From the NCBI GenBank assembly GCA_022559845.1, contig CM040118.1, forward strand, positions 265,941,519 through 266,005,518: a stretch of 64,000 nucleotides of DNA. Direction: 5' to 3'. This document shows positions 57,330 to 64,000 of this stretch, in pieces. The stretch is from Amorphophallus konjac (taxonomy: Eukaryota; Streptophyta; Magnoliopsida; Alismatales; Araceae). The position numbers and the translations under genes were made by a program. Numbering within the stretch: the first letter of the stretch is position 1; the number at the start of each line of letters is the position of its first letter. The notes beneath the pieces are model-generated. The model worked only from the letters and a program-made list of their open reading frames with translations, did not search any database and was not told the origin of the DNA.

Positions 57330-60300
57330 ATTCTGCCCGGGTGGGAGAAACTCGACCCTGTTGAGTAAAGGTCTGCATTGCTCCTGTATCGCTCCAGAAG
57401 GTCCGGATCAATCCGCTGCAACTCTCCATGTGTGATCCACGTGTCCTCGGTAGCAGGCCGTCCTCTCCATCGCACTAGGTAGCGCGGGTAGGATCCACTC
57501 CTGGTAATTGTCACCTTCTCATCCAATATATGATCTATATGCTCACGCTGCCGTGACAAAGGGGCTGGAGGTGGACACTCAGGTGTGGGCTCACTCTCAA
57601 TGGGAGGAGATGGCTCAAAAGGCTCACTAGGGATCACCGCTGGGTCCCTATATGCAACTAGATCCGAAATATTAAAAGTAGAGCTTATACCGTATTCCTT
57701 GGACAGGTCCACAACATACGCATTGGATCCAACGCGTTTCAACACTCTAAATGGACCGGCTCCGCGAGCTTGCAACTTCTTTACGGTTCCAGAGGGAAAC
57801 CGTTCAGGTCTTACCCTGATCATGACATATTCACCCTCTTGGAACTCTCGGTGGTGTCGGTGGGCATCGGCTAGCTCTTTGTAATGTGCATTGCTTGACT
57901 CAATGTGACGACGGATGTCATCATGCAAACTCCTAACATGCCTTGCAAACGACTCGGCCGACTCCGACACACGTGCATCGATAGGCATGGGGACAAGATC
58001 AACTGGCTTCCTAGGCCTATGACCTGTGACAATCTCAAATGGACTCATGCCGGTAGACCTATTCACCGAATCATTATATGCAAACTCAGCCATGGGTAGA
58101 ATGAGATCCCAATCCCCAATGCGGTCCCTAACAAGACACCTCAAAAGATCACCCAGACTCCTATTGACCACCTCGGTCTGACCATCTGTTTGGGGATGAT
58201 ATGCAGTGGAAAACTTGAGGTGAGTACCCATCATAGGCCATAGTGTCTTCCAAAAATAGGAGGTAAATCTAACATCACGGTCAGACACTATAGTGCGAGG
58301 CAACCCGACCTTGCACACCACGTGAGTAAGGAAAAGGCGGGCTACCCTCGAAGCATCCGAAGTCTTCGAGCAAGGGATAAAGAGGGTCATCTTCGAGAAA
58401 TGGTCCACCACCACATAGACCGAATCATGCTTCCTGGAGGTACGTGGCAATCCCAAAACAAAGTCCATGCTAACATCCTGCCACGGGGCATCAGGCACGG
58501 GAAGGGGCGTATAAAGGCCCGAGCTTTGCTTCTTCATCTTGGCCGTAGCACATGTACGGCACTGAGCCACGATGTTAGCAACATCACGCTTCAAGCTCGG
58601 TCAATAAAATCGATGCTCAACTGCCTCAATAGTCTTGTTCCGACCAAAGTGGCCGGCTAGACCTCCCGCATGTAGTTCCCAAACTAAGAAATCTCTAACC
58701 GAAGTTCGAGGAACACATAGCCTGCTACCTCGAAAGAGGTAACCCTCCTGAAGCACATAATCATCAAGGTCTCTCGAGGGTCCGGTCTGGAGAGTGGTAA
58801 AAATCTGACCGAAGTCAGGACAATCAACATAGGCCTCTCTCATCTTTTCCAACCCTATGACCTCGGTACTCATGGTGGTAAGCAAACACGCTCGCCGACT
58901 CAAGGCATCGACCACCTTGTTCTCCACTCCAGCCTTATGTTTAAGCACAAATGTGAACTATTGGAGATACTCGACCCAACGACTATGACGCGAGTTAAGC
59001 TTCTTTTGAGAATGGAGGAACCTCAATGCCTCATGATCGGAGTATAAGACAAACTTCTGATGTAAAAGATAGTGCCTCCAATGCCTAAGACCCTGAACAA
59101 CTGCGTAAAATTCCTTATCATATGTGGAGTATCGCAGTTTTGCGTCATTCAGCTTCTCCCTGAAATATGCGACCGGGTGGGCCTCCTGACTCAACACACC
59201 TCCTATCCGAACTCCCGACGCATCACAAGAGACCTCAAACACCTTCGAGAAATCTGGCAGTCGAAGGATAGGTGTCTGGGTCATGCGCTCCTTGATGTCC
59301 TTGAAGGCGGAAGCTGCGGCCTTCGTCCATACAAATGCTCCCTTCCGGATACAGTCTGTGATCGGGGCGGTGACGGAACTAAATCCGCGGATGAAGCGAC
59401 GATAGAACGTCGCAAGTCCATGAAAGCTGCGGACATCATGGATAGTACGGGGTTCCGGCCACTCAACAATGGCCCGGACCTTCTCCGGATCGGCGGAGAC
59501 CCTAGTACTAGACACAATGAAACCCAAGAAGGTAAGCTGAGTTGTCATGAAGGCGCACTTCTGTGGGTTCGCAAACAACTGCTCTCGCCGAAGAAGTAGA
59601 CAGACCTGCCAAAGATGGTCTAAGTGGTCCCCTGTGGTGCGACTATAGATGAGGATATCATCAAAATACACCACTACAAAGACTCCAATGAGAGGTCGAA
59701 GGACCTGAGTCATGAGCCGCATGAAAGTGCTAGGGGCATTGGTCAACCCAAAAGGCATGACCAACCACTCATATAGACCGTCCTTGGTCTTAAATGCGGT
59801 CTTTCACTCATCACCTGGCCTAATCCTCACCTGATGGTAGCCACTCTTAAGATCGATCTTCGAAAAGATAGTGGCACCTGCCATCATGTCTAGCATGTCA
59901 TCAAGGTGGGGAATAGGGAACCTGTACTTCACGGTGATTTTTTTGATGGCACGACTATCAATGCACATTCTCCACGTGCCATCCTTCTTCAGGGCGAGTA
60001 ATGCGGGTACAGCACATGGACTCATGTTGTCCCGAACAGAACCTCTCTCCATCAACTCATCGACCTGCCGTTTTAGCTCGGCATGTTCCATGGGACTCAT
60101 GCGATAATGAGGAAGGTTGGGCATGGAAGAGCCCGGAACAAGGTCGATGGCCTGCTGAATATCCCGCATGGGTGGGAGTCCCTCGGGAAGCTCATCGGGA
60201 AAGACATCAGCATACTCCTGCAGAATGGGAACAACATCGGGTGGGAGCTCACCCTCGGAGTCTCTCTCTACCTCTCGGACCGCAATGGCAAACACAGGGC

Positions 60301-62398
60301 AGCCCCGACTAGCCTCCCGCTCCATCTCCTGGGAGCTAATCAACATCAATCTCCTCGTCGAGGGCTCGCCTGGGCCAGATGTAACGGTCATGGCCCGAGC
60401 AGGGGATGGGGTACTAGGCCCGGGGGCGGAAGGCTCCGGAGTACTTGGGCCAGTAGGACCCCTGACGGAGGGCTTCTTGGGCTGAGAGGGGTAGAGGGTA
60501 ATCCGCTGGCCAGCATGGTCGAAGGTACAGGTGTTCGACCGGCCATGAAGTGTGGCATCCCGATCAAATAACCATGGCCTACCAAGAATGACACTACCCA
60601 CCTCCATAGGGAGGACATCACACCGGATCTCTTTGCGGTAGGTATGGAACTGCAGTGGGACCAGACACCGCAGCCTGATCGGAATGGAGGTGGAATCCAC
60701 CCAAGATACTCGATAGGGGCAAGGATGGTCCACGGGCGTAAGTCCAAGACGAGTGATAGCGCCCGCGGCGATTGCATTGATGCAACTCCCACTATCGATG
60801 ACCACCTTGAAGATGATCTTGCCCAGCCTACAGAACGTATGAAGGATAGTGGTCCGATGCCAGTCATCACTGACCTGTGGTTGGGTGAGGATACATCGGA
60901 TGACCCCAACGTGAGTATCATTGGACTGCTGGGCATCCAGGGCATCACCTCCCAACTCATAGTACTCGTCAGCTAGCTCTTGATCTACCTCATAGCTGAC
61001 TAACTCGAGGCCCGTAGGGGTGGTATCCTCGACCTGTGTGTCCCCAATGATGAGAGATGGGCGGGTGGGACACTGGTTGGTGAAATGGCCAAACCCATTG
61101 CAGCGATAACACTACTGCCGTGATCCACTAGCCTCCCCAATCATGGGTCCTTTCCCCTTATCCTCCCGACGGATAGGAGGTGTAGGTAGCAAAGGACGTG
61201 CAGGAGGTGCGGGTGCCGGTGGACGGGCTGTGGGTGGGGCCGTAAGATGCTGGGGACGAGGAAGGTCCCTCGGGGGTGGAGGACGAGGCCTAGGAGCAAA
61301 GGGCTCGGGACGAGCGGGCTCCTGAGGTCGAGCCATGGGGGCCCTCGGATATGTGCCAGATGCGCCACGGGGCTTGACACTACGAAGGGGAAAGGAGCCC
61401 AACCGATGGGGTGACTCGAACTCGGCCTCGAATTGCTCCAATTTGAGAGCTATCTGATATGCCTGCTCCAAAGTGGTTGCATTGCGGCGAAAGAGTTCAT
61501 ATTGATAATTGGGTCGCAAACCTCTTCGAAAGCGGGATATAGTCATGGTGCTCTCTTCCGTGACTCCACACCGTAAGTAATATTCATCAAACTCGGCGGT
61601 GTACTCGGTCACGGATCGGTTCCCTTGGGAGATGCTTTGCCACTTGTCTATGAGTCGTTGGCGATATGAGGCGGGAAGGTATTTCTCCCTCAATTTGATT
61701 TTCATATCATCCCAAGTACCGATTTGGGGTAGACGTCGCTGGTTGAGCAGGCTCTCCACATTGGTCCAATAAGTTTGGGCCTGCCCTTGCAGCTTCATCT
61801 TTACGTATCGGACTCTTCGGTGGTCCGTCATCTCAAACCACTCAAAGTACCGGTCCATGCCGGCCTCCCAATCTAAATACACCCTAGGGTCCAAGGACCC
61901 GCTAAAAGTGGGAGGGTCCGCACGCACGCCCCTAAGAATGCGGTCGTCATCCTCATCATCATGATTCCGTCGTTGATTACGACGACTGTTACCCCCTTGA
62001 TCATTATCAGATGCATAATCATCCACCACATGCACCTGTTGAACCCCAACATTCTCCGCCTGAGCCCTTGGTGCAGCAGGTTGCTGAACCAGCTCTTATT
62101 GGCCGTTCGTCGGCGTGGGTTGCGCCGCTACTGGGCCCCTCTCGAGGACGGTAATTCTCCCAACTAGGCCCTGGATGGACTGATCCGAATTCTCGGCCCG
62201 ATCCTCGAGGACTTTCATCTGCCCTTCTAGACGCATTCCTATGCCATCCATACGCATACTAAGACCATCCATACGCGTGTCAAGACGTTCCATAATGGAT
62301 CGGAACATCTCGGCCGTCGAGGACTCATCGGAGCTACGGGCCCGGGAATCCGCCATAGGTGGTGGTGGCGAGTATTGGGTACCTCGACGGGTGGGCAT
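57206..62398 (-). pseudogene. B-2 gag-pol with chromodomain, five in-frame stops, no frameshift
   Basis: 1731 codons from the ATG at 62,398, the same domain order as B-1. Gag: PPTFSGSLDPRVYLDWEA. The CCHC knuckle ends in GFGHF with a stop at its first Cys boundary. Protease [24 protein letters not shown], intact; RNase [14 protein letters not shown]; integrase DDE residues present (SMDFVLGLP, VSDRDVRF, DGQTEVVNRS); chromodomain IDHILDEKVTITRSG...YLVRWRGRPATEDTW. Stops: TAA 62,098-62,096, TAG 61,114-61,112, TGA 59,806-59,804, TAG 58,960-58,958, TGA 58,603-58,601. Comparison with B-1 shows Gln or Trp at the last four. The frame ends inside the 3' LTR as in B-1. Confidence 0.92.
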
Positions 62399-62705
62399 GC
62401 AACTGACACACGACCTAGAAGATACCGACTAATGCAAACACTCACTAATGCAACAATGATGCACTTAGACCTAACCAATATCCGGTACGTGGCGGAGATA
62501 AGCGACCAGAAGATCACTCGCACAAGTACGCTACCTTCCCGATAGGCATAACCGAATGTTCGGGCACCGCCTTTTAATATACCGGGCTATTGGGTGAAAT
62601 GCAATTTTAAAACACCCCCTTTTTTTTGTTTTGAAAATAATGATGATCCTAGACTCGACATAGACTATACAAGACATATGCAACGACTACCCTAGACTCA
62701 ACTTG
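62399..62705 (-). other. B-2 untranslated leader
   Basis: Corresponds to the B-1 leader, including the poly-A run (poly-T on the plus strand near 62,620). No coding signal. Confidence 0.7.
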
Positions 62706-62717
62706 GCTCTGATACCA
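62706..62717 (-). promoter_or_regulatory. B-2 primer binding site, initiator-Met tRNA
   Basis: Minus strand TGGTATCAGAGC, three bases from the 5' LTR edge at 62,721. Confidence 0.95.
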
Positions 62718-62720
62718 AAC

Positions 62721-64000
62721 TGATGCGGGACGGACTAAGGAGACGACGCTACATGAGACGGACACGACTCGACCAGCAACGACATGACTACTAGAGCGAC
62801 CTCGGCTCGACACTAAGAGCTCCTATAGGCTACACGTCGCTAACAGAAGTGCAAACTCACTCGTCATCTCATGCGAGGGAAAGCGTGGATCGTGCGCGGT
62901 TAAGGAACCGGCAGAGTTCAAGGTAGTCGGACTCACTTCCGGACTCGGATCGAGTCGCGGGACGAGTCACTCTCACGCTCACAGCGGTGACATGGACACA
63001 CGGGCTAGAATCCTACACTCTCGCAGCGGCATATGACCATATACTAAACTAGCAAGCAAATGCCAAGAAGTTAAGACCGTACCTCCACGCACTCGGCGTG
63101 GCGAAGACAACCCCGGCCGAATTACGGACTCCCGGTTAAACAATGTTACAGCCGTACAATGATTTGACCCACTCCATGCAGGGAGGTAAAAGGTCACATG
63201 TGGGGCCCGGGAATCATGCAAATCGGGTTGACGGGCAGCATCTTGATGTCGCCCGGCGGTGCCGAACTCCGCATTTTCGTGCTTTCCGAACGGCGGATTC
63301 TACGGGTCCGTGGGGCCCACGGACGGCGCTGTCCTCCGGATCTGCGGGGGTGGGACCCACTGTGTTGGGGACCCCTGGTGGCGCGCCTCCACGGATGGCG
63401 GTCGGCCGGAAACACCGATCGGGTGTCGATCGGCCCCGATTCCCAACTCTTGAACTAATAGCCCACGGATTTCCGGTTCTGCTTTCCGGCGCGCGCTCCG
63501 GCGAAAATGGTCGCTGCGATCAATCCCGACGTCGGATCGGGGCGCATGAGCTATCGTTGGAAAGCACTCTTCAAATCCTTCAATATAGATCTAGAGAGAT
63601 ATGCTGGATCTGGTTGGATCTGAACTTTATTGAATTTTCAAGTTCCTGTTGTACAGTACCTGAAACCTCAGATCTGCAGGTGAGCTGTCTGGGAACTGCC
63701 ATTGACCGCGAGGTTGATGGCCGATTCAGCTCCTGAGTTCTTTACAAAAGCTATAGGATTTTGAACAAGAAAGATGGAAATATTTTTTGTGGACTGATTG
63801 GAGGTGGCTACGAATTGATATGATTTTTGTACTGGGAAGAGGTCGGATCTGGGAATAGGTGGACAGCACTGTAGCTAACTCTGAAAATGAATTTTGAAAA
63901 ATATGTGGAGTGTTGATCAAAAATCAGGAAAATTCGTGAAAGGAGGGGTGGGTGGAAAAAACTCCCAGTAAAATTGGGAGCCCTATAAAAAATCACAAAG
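62721..64000 (-). repeat. B-2 5' LTR, partial (runs off the window)
   Basis: Matches the right-hand 1280 bp of the B-2 3' LTR. By comparison about 1.0 kb more lies beyond 64,000. Confidence 0.92.

Larger units (their letters stand above)
55051..64000 (-). mobile_element. B-2: second family-B chromovirus, inverted, right end outside window
   Basis: Minus-strand element with its 3' LTR at 55,051-57,329, gag-pol 57,206-62,398, primer site 62,706-62,717, and 5' LTR from 62,721 to beyond the window. Closely related to B-1 along its length, though its LTR keeps the TATATAAG box that B-1 lacks. The left flanking pentamer is AAGAA (55,046-55,050); the right one cannot be seen. Confidence 0.92.

Noticed and set aside
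1..64000. tRNA, rRNA, host gene exons, organellar insertions
   Set aside because: Only the 12-base primer-site matches to initiator tRNA were seen; no cloverleaf, no rRNA cores, no recognisable host protein.

Overview
This is a plant nuclear repeat region, almost certainly angiosperm, made of nested LTR retrotransposons. No intact host gene, tRNA or rRNA gene was recognised, and every long coding stretch is retroelement-derived and broken. The plant assignment rests on three things: the Ty3/Gypsy lineages present (a Tat-type element with a second RNase H and an antisense ORF, a Tekay/Del-type chromovirus, and a CRM/Galadriel-like chromovirus), initiator-Met primer sites (TGGTATCAGAGC), and a DUF4283/zinc-knuckle ORF typical of plant LINEs. 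The species cannot be told from the sequence.

Layout: (i) 0.2-1.7 kb, minus: decayed LINE-like ORF1. (ii) about 2.6-4.9 kb: Tekay-like LTR ending CGTGACA, with an array of 21-22 bp dyads. (iii) 4.9-25.6 kb: internal region of a Tat-type element (gag, pol with two RNase H domains, antisense ORF). Its antisense ORF is split by a complete Tekay-like element, Tek-1 (12,574-24,864; degenerate target duplication AATGG/AGTGG). Tek-1's integrase is in turn split by a solo LTR of family B (19,099-21,365; target duplication GATTC). (iv) 25.6-26.9 kb: LTR fragments. (v) 26.9-28.9 kb, minus: gag of element D. (vi) 32.0-55.05 kb: element E, a gag-only element with a tandemly duplicated gag in one reading frame. 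It is followed by about 7 kb of tandem arrays, then a polypurine tract and the start of its 3' LTR. (vii) 44,140-54,114: complete family-B chromovirus B-1 (target duplication GAATC) inside E's repeats. (viii) 55,051 to the window end: a second family-B element, B-2, in the opposite orientation inside E's 3' LTR; its 5' LTR runs off the window.

Insertion order that can be read: the Tat element is older than Tek-1, which is older than the solo B LTR; E is older than B-1 and B-2. Most disabling mutations are C-to-T or G-to-A, as expected from decay of methylated cytosines.

The most unusual signal is not coding. Three different elements carry arrays of short imperfect palindromes whose stems vary while pairing is kept: 26-bp GTnACG...CGTnAC units in the Tek-1 LTRs, 22-bp AGCGnCC...GGnCGCT units in the LTR at 2.8-3.9 kb, and hairpins with five-base loops making up the 79-, 49- and 118-bp arrays of element E.
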